Assembly: GCA_013202205.1 (NCBI GenBank)
Contig: JABMSB010000078.1
Coordinates: forward strand, 1 to 44,507
Direction: 5' to 3'
DNA length: 44,507 bases
Source: Candidatus Omnitrophota bacterium
GTDB taxonomy: Bacteria > Omnitrophota > Gorgyraeia > JABMSB01
Made by a program: the position numbers and the translations under genes. Of this stretch, positions 1-7,587 are shown piece by piece (within the stretch, counting starts at the first letter, position 1; the number at the start of each line of letters is the position of its first letter). The notes beneath the pieces are model-generated. The model saw nothing but the letters and a program-made list of their open reading frames with translations, was not told the origin of the DNA and searched no databases.

Positions 1-1
1 G

Positions 2-412
2 ATCAAGATAGCGAATGGGTCGAAGTTGACGTTAAAGCAGGATGAGATAGAGTTCAATGGATGCGCCATGGAGTGCAGGATAAATGCCGAAGACCCTGAT
101 AAAGAGTTCATGCCTTCACCGGGCAAGGTGCTCGATTATATAGCACCCGGCGGCCCCGGTATACGTCTCGACACTCATGTGTACCATGGATATGAGGTAT
201 CACCTTATTACGATTCCATGTTGGGTAAGCTAATCGTCCATGGCAAAAAGCGTACCGAAGTTATAGACAGGATGCTGAGGGCATTAGGTGAATATGTAAT
301 AGGCCCGATAAAGACGACCATACCTTTTCATAAAGAGGTCTTAAATAATCCTCGATTCCGTAGAGGACAGGTTACCACAGACTTTGTAGATACATTATTT
401 GCCGAAAAATAG
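2..412 (+). CDS. accC: Biotin carboxylase, C-terminal part (partial)
   Basis: This is the C-terminal end of the biotin carboxylase subunit of acetyl-CoA carboxylase, which carboxylates biotin on the carrier protein in the first step of fatty-acid synthesis. The 5' part lies outside the window; the reading frame is open from base 2, and the TTG at 26 is internal, not a start. The visible part has the family block ECRINAEDP with its conserved Arg, SPGKV, and PYYDSMLGKLIVHG, and it ends at the length expected for AccC. The next gene starts 17 bases after the stop, so it is probably the upstream member of the same operon. Confidence 0.95.
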   Translation: MKIANGSKLTLKQDEIEFNGCAMECRINAEDPDKEFMPSPGKVLDYIAPGGPGIRLDTHVYHGYEVSPYYDSMLGKLIVHGKKRTEVIDRMLRALGEYVIGPIKTTIPFHKEVLNNPRFRRGQVTTDFVDTLFAEK

Positions 413-429
413 CGAGAGCGCGTGACATC

Positions 430-801
430 ATGAAAGAAGTGACTAACACAGAATTGGGCACCTTTGAGATAAATGAAGATGTTATGGCTTCCATAGCCAT
501 ACAAGCCGCCAAGGAGACAGAGGGCGTCTATAGTGTGGGCGACGATATAAAGTCTAAGCTAAAAGGTCTTTTTGGAGGCAGGGGTTTTAAACCCGGCATA
601 AAACTCGTTTCCGAATCCGATGGCAGTCTGAAGATAGACCTATCGATAATCGTAGATTTTGGAGTCGCCATACCATCTGTGGCAACAGAGGTTCAGGAGA
701 ATGTAAGGCGCAGGGTAGAAGAGGCAGTAAGAGTTGCGCCGGCTCAGGTAAATGTAAGGGTGCGTGGCATACATATAAATACAAATAGAGGAGGTTTCTG
801 A
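430..801 (+). CDS. Asp23/Gls24 family envelope stress protein
   Basis: A 123-residue protein of the Asp23 (alkaline shock protein) family. The family pattern is visible: an N-terminal segment (GTFEINEDVMASIA), a central Gly-rich stretch, and a C-terminal half ending in VNVRVRGIHI. Asp23 proteins are soluble and, in the cases studied in Firmicutes, are held at the membrane by AmaP, which is exactly the next gene here. The stop codon overlaps the AmaP start by one base (TGATG), so the two are translationally coupled. The molecular role is not established. The acetyl-CoA carboxylase neighbour suggests a link with membrane lipid supply, which is inference. Confidence 0.88.
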   Translation: MKEVTNTELGTFEINEDVMASIAIQAAKETEGVYSVGDDIKSKLKGLFGGRGFKPGIKLVSESDGSLKIDLSIIVDFGVAIPSVATEVQENVRRRVEEAVRVAPAQVNVRVRGIHINTNRGGF

Positions 802-1415
802 TGAAGGGCTTAAGCGGCTTTACCATGTTTTGCTATACACTTGTAATAATTGCGATCGGCTTGTGTTTGGCTGCCATCTGCTTCGATTTTCTGCCGCGAA
901 GTTACGTAGATTACACAATGGATTATCTATACACACCATCTGACGCGCGCATGTTAATCGGCGGCGGCGGAGCAGCTTTGGTATTGGTCAGCCTATTGCT
1001 CTTTCAATTTTCATCAGGCAGGATGCGCCGTGAAAGGACCATAGCTTTTGAAAATCCCGATGGGCAGGTTACGGTATCGCTGGCTGCCATAGAGGAGTTT
1101 ATACGAAGGATAGCAATTGAATTACCCGAGGTCAAGGAACTTAAGCCCTTGGTCAGCGCCAGCAAGAGAGGTGTCGAGATAATAACGCGTGTTACACTTG
1201 TTTCTAATGCCAACCTTCCGGAGACTACCGAGAAGATCCAGGGCATAATCAAAGCGCATATACAAGAGATGCTTGGCATAGAAGAGACGATATCGGTCAA
1301 GGTCCACATAAATAAGATCTCATATAAAGATAAAGAGAAACGAGAGAAGCCCCAACCGGTAAAGCAAGAAGAAGAGAAGCCGGTCTTTAGGGGCATAGAG
1401 TACGGTACAGAATAA
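801..1415 (+). CDS. amaP: AmaP-like membrane anchor of Asp23
   Basis: A 204-residue membrane protein of the AmaP (alkaline shock response membrane anchor) type. It has two hydrophobic segments at about residues 6-30 and 51-70, then a soluble domain that resembles the Asp23 fold (VTVSLAAIEEFI at about 94-105) and a charged Lys/Glu-rich tail. In characterised systems AmaP recruits Asp23 to the membrane through such a domain. The start overlaps the asp23 stop by one base. Pairing with Asp23 is the main support for the name; sequence identity to characterised AmaP cannot be judged here. Confidence 0.8.
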   Translation: MKGLSGFTMFCYTLVIIAIGLCLAAICFDFLPRSYVDYTMDYLYTPSDARMLIGGGGAALVLVSLLLFQFSSGRMRRERTIAFENPDGQVTVSLAAIEEFIRRIAIELPEVKELKPLVSASKRGVEIITRVTLVSNANLPETTEKIQGIIKAHIQEMLGIEETISVKVHINKISYKDKEKREKPQPVKQEEEKPVFRGIEYGTE

Positions 1416-1447
1416 CCACGAGAAAAATATAGCAAGGAGGATAGAGG

Positions 1448-2476
1448 ATGATCAAGAGGATAGGGGTATTGACAGGAGGCGGAGATTGCCCCGGACTAAA
1501 CCCTGTTATAAGGGCAGTTGTCAGAAAGGCTATCTCACTTGGATGGGAAGTGGTAGGCATAAGAAATGGGTGGAAGGGCCTACTGGATAATGATTCATTG
1601 GAGCTTGGGGTATATGCCGTATCAGGTATTCTGCATAAAGGTGGTACCATCTTAGGGACGAGCAGGACCAACCCCTACAAGGAGCAGGGCGGGGTTAAGC
1701 TGGCGAAGGAGAACTTCAAAAAGCTTAAAGTAGATGCGCTGATAGCAATAGGAGGAGAGGATACGCTGGGGGTGGCTAATAAGCTTTACCAGGACGGGCT
1801 TAAGGTTGTAGGTGTACCTAAGACTATCGACAATGATGTCTCCTGCACCGATTATACATTCGGTTTTGATACGGCAGTCAATATAGCAACCGAAGCCATA
1901 GATAGGCTTCATACTACAGCCGAGAGCCATCACAGGATTATGGTGGTAGAGGTTATGGGGCGTCATGCCGGGTGGATAGCAGTCCATGCAGGTATTGCAG
2001 GCGGTGCGGATATTGTCTTAATACCTGAACTCGAGATAGATTTAGAAGAGATTTGCGGGCTCCTGAAGACGAGGCATAGTAGGGGCAAAGATTTCAGCAT
2101 AGTTGTAGTGGCCGAGGGCGCTAAGTTCGGAAAAGGTGTTGTGGTGCAGGAAGAGGCGAAGGACGCATTCGGACACGTACGCCTTGGCGGTATAGGGCAC
2201 ATCCTGGGCAATGAGATCGAGAAGAAGACCGGTTATGAGACAAGAGTAACCGTGCTTGGCCACATACAACGGGGAGGTTCGCCTACTGCATTTGATAGGG
2301 TCCTGGGTACCCGTTTCGGGATTAAAGCAGTGGAGTTAATCAAAGAGGGTAAGTTCGGCCATATGGTAAGCCTCAGAGGTAACGAAATCAAGTCTGCTCC
2401 TATTGCCGAAGCAGTGGGGACGCTCAAGACAGTAGATATGAGGCTTTATGATATAGCCAAGATATTCTTTGGCTAG
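1448..2476 (+). CDS. pfkA: 6-phosphofructokinase, probably pyrophosphate-dependent
   Basis: A 342-residue phosphofructokinase that interconverts fructose 6-phosphate and fructose 1,6-bisphosphate in glycolysis. The phosphoryl-donor loop GGGDCPGLN (10-18), GGEDT (102-106), PKTIDND (124-130) with its catalytic Asp, and MGRHAGW are all present. Asp105 and Lys125 stand where ATP-dependent E. coli PfkA has Gly104 and Gly124. In this family that Asp/Lys pair marks pyrophosphate-dependent enzymes, so a reversible PPi-PFK is the better guess. A strong AGGAGG lies about 9 bases before the ATG. The gene lies between amaP and gmhA, with short gaps on both sides. Confidence 0.93.
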   Translation: MIKRIGVLTGGGDCPGLNPVIRAVVRKAISLGWEVVGIRNGWKGLLDNDSLELGVYAVSGILHKGGTILGTSRTNPYKEQGGVKLAKENFKKLKVDALIAIGGEDTLGVANKLYQDGLKVVGVPKTIDNDVSCTDYTFGFDTAVNIATEAIDRLHTTAESHHRIMVVEVMGRHAGWIAVHAGIAGGADIVLIPELEIDLEEICGLLKTRHSRGKDFSIVVVAEGAKFGKGVVVQEEAKDAFGHVRLGGIGHILGNEIEKKTGYETRVTVLGHIQRGGSPTAFDRVLGTRFGIKAVELIKEGKFGHMVSLRGNEIKSAPIAEAVGTLKTVDMRLYDIAKIFFG

Positions 2477-2493
2477 AAATTCTAAGGAGAGCC

Positions 2494-3060
2494 ATGATAG
2501 ACAGGATAAAGGAGATTTTTCAGGAAACCTGCAAAGTAAAAAAGGACCTGATGGGTTCTTGTGCGAAGCCCCTTTCCGAAATAGTTACAGCTATAACTAA
2601 AGCTATAAAGGGCGGCAATAAGGTTGTGGTATTTGGAAACGGCGGTAGCGCGGCCGACAGCCAGCACATGGCTGCCGAACTCGTGGGCAGATTCCAGAAG
2701 GAACGCCGAGCTATACCGGCCATCGCATTATCGACCAATACATCTACCCTTACTGCTCTCTCAAACGATTATGGCTATGACAGCTCATTTGCGCGGCAGA
2801 TTGAAGCCTTAGGCCAAAAAGGTGACATAGCTATCGCCATATCGACAAGTGGCAAGGCACGCAATGTCATCGAAGCTGCAAAGGCGGCAAAAACAAGAGG
2901 CATGCTAGTAGTCGGGCTTATTGGCAAAGATGGCGGTGAGCTTGCGAAGATAGTCGATATGCCGATAGTGGTACCGTCGCAAAGTACCGCACGTATACAA
3001 GAATCCCACATCACCCTTATCCATATAATCTGCGAACTGGTTGAGAAAGGCATCTCATAA
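2494..3060 (+). CDS. gmhA: Phosphoheptose isomerase
   Basis: A 188-residue SIS-domain isomerase that converts sedoheptulose 7-phosphate to D-glycero-D-manno-heptose 7-phosphate, the first step of heptose synthesis for the LPS inner core. The diagnostic GNGGSAADSQH (48-58) and AAELVGRF carry the metal ligands His58 and Glu62, and the C-terminal ARIQESH segment provides the remaining catalytic residues. A good ribosome site (AAGGAGAG) precedes the ATG. The next gene supplies a later step of the same pathway, so the two form a heptose pair. Kinase (hldA) and phosphatase (gmhB) genes are not in the window. Confidence 0.94.
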   Translation: MIDRIKEIFQETCKVKKDLMGSCAKPLSEIVTAITKAIKGGNKVVVFGNGGSAADSQHMAAELVGRFQKERRAIPAIALSTNTSTLTALSNDYGYDSSFARQIEALGQKGDIAIAISTSGKARNVIEAAKAAKTRGMLVVGLIGKDGGELAKIVDMPIVVPSQSTARIQESHITLIHIICELVEKGIS

Positions 3061-3064
3061 CTTT

Positions 3065-3544
3065 ATGGGCAAAGAAAAGATAAAAGATATATCTGGTCTC
3101 AAGGTTGCCATAAAGAAGGCAAGGCTTGATAAAAAAAGAATAGTCTTCACTAATGGCTGTTTTGACATACTCCACAAAGGCCACATACAACTATTGACCC
3201 AGGCAAAGGAGAAAGGTGATCTCTTAATAGTAGCCGTAAATAGCGATAGTTCTATCCGACGGATAAAGGGCCGGAAGCGTCCTCTGACAAAAGAGGGCGA
3301 TCGTACTGAAGTGTTAGCTGCCTTAGAGATGGTCGATAATGTCGTGCTTTTCAACGAAGAGACACCTGCGGCCATCATCCGGGAGGTCTCTCCTGACATC
3401 CTGGTCAAAGGGGGAGACTGGAAAGAGGAAGAGATTGTGGGTGCGGATTTTGTAAAGTCCAAAGGCGGCGAGGTCTATTCTTTGCCATATCTAAAGGGGT
3501 ATTCCACCTCATCTTTAATAACAAAGATACAGGAAGAGAAGTAG
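3065..3544 (+). CDS. hldC: Heptose-1-phosphate adenylyltransferase
   Basis: A 159-residue nucleotidyltransferase of the RfaE domain II (HldC) type. It activates heptose 1-phosphate with ATP to ADP-heptose, the LPS core precursor. The motif TNGCFDILHKGH (29-40) holds the HxGH nucleotide-binding signature, and KGGDW and the GYSTSSLI tail are typical. In many proteobacteria this domain is fused to the kinase as HldE; here it stands alone. The ATG at 3065, four bases after the gmhA stop, matches the usual N-terminus. A TTG at 3041 in the same frame would overlap gmhA and is less likely. Confidence 0.92.
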   Translation: MGKEKIKDISGLKVAIKKARLDKKRIVFTNGCFDILHKGHIQLLTQAKEKGDLLIVAVNSDSSIRRIKGRKRPLTKEGDRTEVLAALEMVDNVVLFNEETPAAIIREVSPDILVKGGDWKEEEIVGADFVKSKGGEVYSLPYLKGYSTSSLITKIQEEK

Positions 3545-3555
3545 TTTAGGGCGAC

Positions 3556-3987
3556 ATGGATAAGAAGATATTGCGTATTATCGATGCCAATTTCAACAGG
3601 TTGCGTGAAGGCCTCCGTGTTTGTGAAGAGGTTGTGAGGTTCTTTATGGAGGAGGAAGACTTGACCCCGGAGTTTAAAAAGGCCCGCCATCTGGCAGATA
3701 GGATCCTGCGTAATTCAACGATAGATTTGACCGAGGTAATCATGCATCGAGATTCAGATGAAGATGTCGGCAGGGAGAGTTCAGAGAACGAGATGGTCCG
3801 TTCCAATATCATAGAAGTCTTCAGCGCTAATATAGAACGTGTCAAGGAATCGCTCAGGGTGCTCGAGGAATTTTGTAAGCTAAGCGATCCTGATGTGGCT
3901 GAGAAATTTAAGAGTTTACGCTTTAAGATATATACGTTGGAGAAGGAGACGATCGAAAGGTTATATGTTGTATGTAATATTGGATAG
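3556..3987 (+). CDS. thiD2: ThiD2-type HMP-phosphate kinase domain protein
   Basis: A 143-residue protein matching the ThiD2 domain usually found fused to the N-terminus of thiamine-phosphate synthase. Its opening, IIDANFNRLREGLRV followed by CEEVVRF, and an internal echo at ERVKESLRVLEEF are the family's helical signatures. ThiD2 proteins are described as kinases specific for hydroxymethylpyrimidine phosphate (HMP-P to HMP-PP). It sits directly upstream of ThiE and ThiC, which use its product and make its substrate. Unlike the common fusion, it ends in its own stop and overlaps thiE by 23 bases in another frame. Confidence 0.8.
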   Translation: MDKKILRIIDANFNRLREGLRVCEEVVRFFMEEEDLTPEFKKARHLADRILRNSTIDLTEVIMHRDSDEDVGRESSENEMVRSNIIEVFSANIERVKESLRVLEEFCKLSDPDVAEKFKSLRFKIYTLEKETIERLYVVCNIG

Positions 3988-4609
3988 AGCGTTATTTGAG
4001 AGCCCCTCAAAGCTATTGGGGGTTGCGAGGGCGGCAGCGGCAAACGGTGCCGACATAGTGCAGTTGCGAAATAAGATAGATACCCCCCGCCAGGTTACGG
4101 AGATGGCAAGGGCCATAAAAGAGATAACGAGGTTGCGGGGTGTAAAACTGATAATAAATGATAGGCCGGATATCGCGCTTGCCTCAGGGGCTGATGGAGT
4201 GCACGTAGGGCAGGAAGACCTGCCTCTTTTTTGGGCCAGGGCCATTTTGGGGAAGGAAAGAATAGTAGGGGTATCGACACATTCACTTAAAGAAGCCAAA
4301 GAGGCCGAGCAACAGGGGGCAGATTATATCGGTTTAGGCGCCATCTTCGCGACACCGACTAAACCGGAAGTGCGCCCAATCGGCATGAGATTGATAGCCA
4401 AAGTATTGAAAGAGGTCCGGATCCCTGTTGTGGCGATCGGAGGCATAAACAGAGATAACGTCACAAATATCTTAGATGCTGCATCAGGCATGAGTACCAA
4501 ATTTGGTGTAGCTGTAGTAAGGGCGGTCTGCAAAGCCGAGGATCCATCAGCTGCCACGCGACAGTTAAAAGAACTTATTGTAAATAGATCAGAGGCTCTA
4601 GCGGTATGA
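3965..4609 (+). CDS. thiE: Thiamine-phosphate synthase
   Basis: A 214-residue TIM-barrel enzyme that joins HMP pyrophosphate to thiazole phosphate to give thiamine phosphate. Visible signatures are QLRNK, IINDR with the pyrophosphate-binding Asp, DGVHVGQEDLP, GVSTHS, GAIFATPTK and AIGGI. The start is the ATG at 3965, which gives the usual beginning MLYVILDR; a GTG at 3893 would add an unlikely basic extension. The gene overlaps the ThiD2 gene by 23 bases and shares an ATGA with thiC, so the three are probably co-translated. No TPP riboswitch can fit in this packed arrangement. Confidence 0.94.
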   Translation: MLYVILDRALFESPSKLLGVARAAAANGADIVQLRNKIDTPRQVTEMARAIKEITRLRGVKLIINDRPDIALASGADGVHVGQEDLPLFWARAILGKERIVGVSTHSLKEAKEAEQQGADYIGLGAIFATPTKPEVRPIGMRLIAKVLKEVRIPVVAIGGINRDNVTNILDAASGMSTKFGVAVVRAVCKAEDPSAATRQLKELIVNRSEALAV

Positions 4610-5904
4610 TACAAGAATTACTATCTAAAGACGGTACCTCACAGCTTATCCTCAGCAAGATAGCAGAGCTAGAAGGGGCGTCCATTGCTGAACTTGCCAA
4701 AACCATCTCCGAAGGGAAAACTGTCATACCCTATAATTCCACGCGTCGCTTATCTAAACCATGCGGTATAGGCGAGGGGTTGAGAACAAAGATAAATGCC
4801 AATATAGGCACATCCTCTGATGAACCCGATTTCACCAAAGAGATCGCCAAGCTCGATGTAGCCATAGAATATGGCGCAGATGCCGTGATGGACCTTTCGA
4901 CAGGCCCCAATATAAAGAAGATCAGAGAAGAATTGCTCGCGCGGTGCAGGGTCCCTTTTGGGACCGTCCCGATCTATGAAGCATGTGCGGAGACCTTTAA
5001 GAGAGGAAGAAGCGTCACAGAGATGGAAGAGGACCTCATCTTGGATGTCATTGAGGCCCAGGCATCAGAGGGAGTAGACTTTTTTACAATACATGCCGGC
5101 GTAACTCTAAAAGCCGTAGAGATTATGCAGCGGGAGGGAAGGCTACTGGATATAGTAAGTCGGGGCGGAGCCATATTGGCCAGATGGATGCTGGCTAACA
5201 GAAAAGAGAACCCGCTTTATAGCCGTTTTAATGAGGTGCTAGATATAGCAAAGAAGTTTAACGTAACGATCAGCCTGGGCGATGGTATGAGGCCCGGTTC
5301 TATAGCAGATGCGACCGATGGGGCGCAGATCCAGGAGTTGATAACCCTGGGGGAGTTGGTATTAGAGGCCCGCAAAAAAGATGTGCAGGTGATAGTTGAG
5401 GGCCCTGGCCACGTGCCATTAAATGAGGTAAAGCTTAATGTGCAGCTTGAGAAGTCTATCTGCCATGGCGCGCCGTTTTATGTCCTTGGGCCGCTGGTTA
5501 CAGATATAGCGGCAGGATACGACCATATAAGCGGAGCCATAGGAGGCGCTATAGCAGCTGCGGCAGGCGCCGATTTCTTATGTTATCTTACGCCGTCTGA
5601 ACATCTACGTCTTCCCGATGTGAATGACGTGAAGGAGGGCGTCATAGCCTCCAGGATCGCTGCTCACGCCGGTGATATTGCCAAAGGCATCAGGGGTGCC
5701 GTAGAGCGCGATAAGGAGCTTTCTCGAGCCAGGCGCAGGCGCGATTGGGCAAAGCAGATAAAGTTGTGCATAGATCCCAAAAAGGCAAAAGAGTATAGAG
5801 AGTCGGCATCCCCAAATATCAAGGATGTATGCACGATGTGCAGTGAATACTGCTCAATCATGATGAATGATGAGTGTTTTTCCAAAAAGGGCGGGAAGGT
5901 ATGA
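4606..5904 (+). CDS. thiC: Phosphomethylpyrimidine synthase ThiC
   Basis: A 432-residue radical SAM enzyme that rearranges aminoimidazole ribotide into hydroxymethylpyrimidine phosphate. The sequence carries ThiC blocks such as NANIGTSSDEPD, DAVMDLSTG, HAGVTLKAV and EGPGHVPLNE. The C-terminal iron-sulfur motif is CTMCSEYC (Cys409, 412 and 416), the shorter spacing seen in many anaerobes and archaea rather than the CX2CX4C of E. coli. The start shares ATGA with thiE, and the stop overlaps the PfkB-family gene in the same way. Confidence 0.96.
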   Translation: MIQELLSKDGTSQLILSKIAELEGASIAELAKTISEGKTVIPYNSTRRLSKPCGIGEGLRTKINANIGTSSDEPDFTKEIAKLDVAIEYGADAVMDLSTGPNIKKIREELLARCRVPFGTVPIYEACAETFKRGRSVTEMEEDLILDVIEAQASEGVDFFTIHAGVTLKAVEIMQREGRLLDIVSRGGAILARWMLANRKENPLYSRFNEVLDIAKKFNVTISLGDGMRPGSIADATDGAQIQELITLGELVLEARKKDVQVIVEGPGHVPLNEVKLNVQLEKSICHGAPFYVLGPLVTDIAAGYDHISGAIGGAIAAAAGADFLCYLTPSEHLRLPDVNDVKEGVIASRIAAHAGDIAKGIRGAVERDKELSRARRRRDWAKQIKLCIDPKKAKEYRESASPNIKDVCTMCSEYCSIMMNDECFSKKGGKV

Positions 5905-6803
5905 GCCTCCTTGTAGTAGGTTCTATAGCTTTAGATGATGTAACGACGCCTTATGGCAGTGTCAAAGAGGTCCTTGGGGGATCTGCGGTCTATTTTTCAT
6001 TGAGCGCATCTTTCTTTACCGGGGTGAATCTCGTCGGAGTTGTCGGGAACGATTTTCCCAAGCGCCACAATAAGCTCCTCGAAAAGAAGGGGATAGACCT
6101 GCAGGGGTTAGAGCGAAAAGATGGGAAGACCTTCAGGTGGAGCGGCAACTATGTGGGCGACATGAATATCGCCCATACAAATTGGGTAAAGCTAAATGTT
6201 TTTGAGCGGTTTACACCATCGATCCCAAAGGCGCATAAAAACAGCGACTATCTATTCCTGGCCAATATAGATCCCGATATCCAGATGGATCTCCTGCGCC
6301 AGGCCAGGGGCGCGCGATTTCTGGCATGTGATTCGATGAACCATTGGATCGATAGCAAGAAAAAGTCTCTCATTAAACTGATAAGCAAGGTCGACCTCTT
6401 TTTCGCAAACGAAAAGGAGGCCCAGAGCCTTACCGGCGAGACGAATCTCAAGAAGGCCGCCAGGGCAATAACATCTTTTGGCCCGCGCATGGTAGTTATA
6501 AAGAAGGGTGAACATGGAGCATTCCTTTTTGTCGACAACAAGATATTCGCTTCACCCGCATACCTTCTTGATATAGTCATAGATCCGACCGGAGCCGGGG
6601 ATAGTTTTGCAGGCGGTTTTATGGGATATATGGCCACCCCTGGCAGGAGAAAGACGCTTAAAGAGTTGCGCAAGGCCGTAGCATATGGCACGATCATGGC
6701 CTCATTTTGCGTTGAGGGGTTTAGTGTAGCGGGATTCACCAGGCTCAATAAGAGAGCAATAGCGAAGCGGTTTCGGGACTTCTCCCGCATGACGCACTTT
6801 TGA
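5901..6803 (+). CDS. PfkB-family carbohydrate/nucleoside kinase
   Basis: A 300-residue ribokinase-fold kinase. The N-terminal GG motif (EVLGGSAVYF) and the C-terminal DPTGAGDSFAGGF (228-240) with catalytic Asp234 are clear. The substrate cannot be told from sequence; PfkB members act on sugars, nucleosides and vitamin precursors. The ATG at 5901 overlaps the thiC stop (ATGA), so translation is probably coupled to thiC and a thiamine- or ribotide-related substrate is possible, though that is inference from position only. An earlier in-frame start at 5874 would lie inside thiC and is rejected. Confidence 0.88.
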   Translation: MSLLVVGSIALDDVTTPYGSVKEVLGGSAVYFSLSASFFTGVNLVGVVGNDFPKRHNKLLEKKGIDLQGLERKDGKTFRWSGNYVGDMNIAHTNWVKLNVFERFTPSIPKAHKNSDYLFLANIDPDIQMDLLRQARGARFLACDSMNHWIDSKKKSLIKLISKVDLFFANEKEAQSLTGETNLKKAARAITSFGPRMVVIKKGEHGAFLFVDNKIFASPAYLLDIVIDPTGAGDSFAGGFMGYMATPGRRKTLKELRKAVAYGTIMASFCVEGFSVAGFTRLNKRAIAKRFRDFSRMTHF

Positions 6804-6816
6804 TAAAACGGGAATT

Positions 6817-6890
6817 GCGGGTGTAGTTCAGTGGTAGAACACCAGCTTCCCAAGCTGGTAGTGTGGGTTCGATTCCCATCACCCGCTCCA
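6817..6890 (+). tRNA. tRNA-Gly (anticodon CCC)
   Basis: A complete cloverleaf of 74 bases with encoded CCA. The acceptor arm GCGGGTG pairs with CACCCGC, the anticodon stem CCAGC/GCTGG encloses the loop TTCCCAA (anticodon CCC), and the T arm holds GTTCGATTC. It lies 13 bases after the PfkB-family gene and ends 16 bases before the next start, so it may be processed from a longer transcript. Confidence 0.97.
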
Positions 6891-6906
6891 AGAATTGGAG
6901 AAGAGA

Positions 6907-7572
6907 ATGCCGAGGAAAGACACAAAACTATTTGTTATTCTTGTAATCGCCGGTCTCTCTTTATCGGGTTGCGCGAGGGTGTATCATCAGCCACCGCAGG
7001 TATCTATACCCGGTTCATACCATGAGGTGCAGAAGGGAGAGACGCTGTGGCGGATAGCAAAGGGCTACGGCGTAGACGTAGATGAGCTTATCAGGATAAA
7101 CCATGTACCCGATAGAAGGCGGATAACCGTAGGACAGCTCATCTTTATCCCGGAGGCGAAGAAGAGGTTGCGTTTATCAGAGGCCAATTTCCCCATAGAG
7201 AAAAACTTCGTATGGCCCATCAAGGGCAAGATCACGTCTTATTACGGCGGGCTTAAGGATAATGTCAAGAATAAGGGTGTAGATATCTTGGTTGAAGAAG
7301 GCGCGCCTATAGTTGCGTCGCGCAGCGGAAAGGTTATCTTTTGCGATGAGCAAGTGAAGGGCTATGGGAAGACTATAATTGTAGATCACGGTGATGGGCT
7401 CTCGACAGTCTATGCGCATAGCTCAAAGAATCTCGTTGCGGTAGGTGAACATGTGAAGCAGAATACCGTGATAGCGAGGGCTGGCTCGACCGGCAGGACA
7501 AAACAACCCATAATACATTTTCAAATAAGAGATAAACACGAACCACGCAACCCGTTCCATTATTTGCCGTAA
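6907..7572 (+). CDS. NlpD-like lipoprotein, LysM plus degenerate LytM domain
   Basis: A 221-residue envelope lipoprotein. A lipobox LSGC (Cys22) ends the signal peptide, a LysM peptidoglycan-binding domain spans about 38-82 and an M23/LytM domain about 104-218. The zinc site is incomplete: the first His of HxxxD is Asn122 (Asp126 is kept) and the first His of HxH is Ile202 (His204 is kept). This layout matches NlpD/EnvC proteins, which activate cell-wall amidases rather than cut peptidoglycan themselves. GGAGAAGA precedes the ATG at 6907; a TTG at 6895 in the same frame is less likely. Confidence 0.87.
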   Translation: MPRKDTKLFVILVIAGLSLSGCARVYHQPPQVSIPGSYHEVQKGETLWRIAKGYGVDVDELIRINHVPDRRRITVGQLIFIPEAKKRLRLSEANFPIEKNFVWPIKGKITSYYGGLKDNVKNKGVDILVEEGAPIVASRSGKVIFCDEQVKGYGKTIIVDHGDGLSTVYAHSSKNLVAVGEHVKQNTVIARAGSTGRTKQPIIHFQIRDKHEPRNPFHYLP

Positions 7573-7587
7573 GAAAGTTACAGAATT

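Noticed and set aside
3893-3990. Frameshift joining ThiD2 and ThiE
   Set aside because: Both have normal ends: ThiE has its standard start at 3965 and ThiD2 is complete. Overlap is the simpler reading, although reads could show otherwise.
3545-4605. TPP riboswitch for the thi genes
   Set aside because: The genes are separated by 11 bases or overlap; there is no room for a leader and no CTGAGA element was seen.
6248-6925. A 225-codon minus-strand frame through the PfkB gene and tRNA
   Set aside because: It reads through the tRNA-Gly and the kinase, so it is a shadow.
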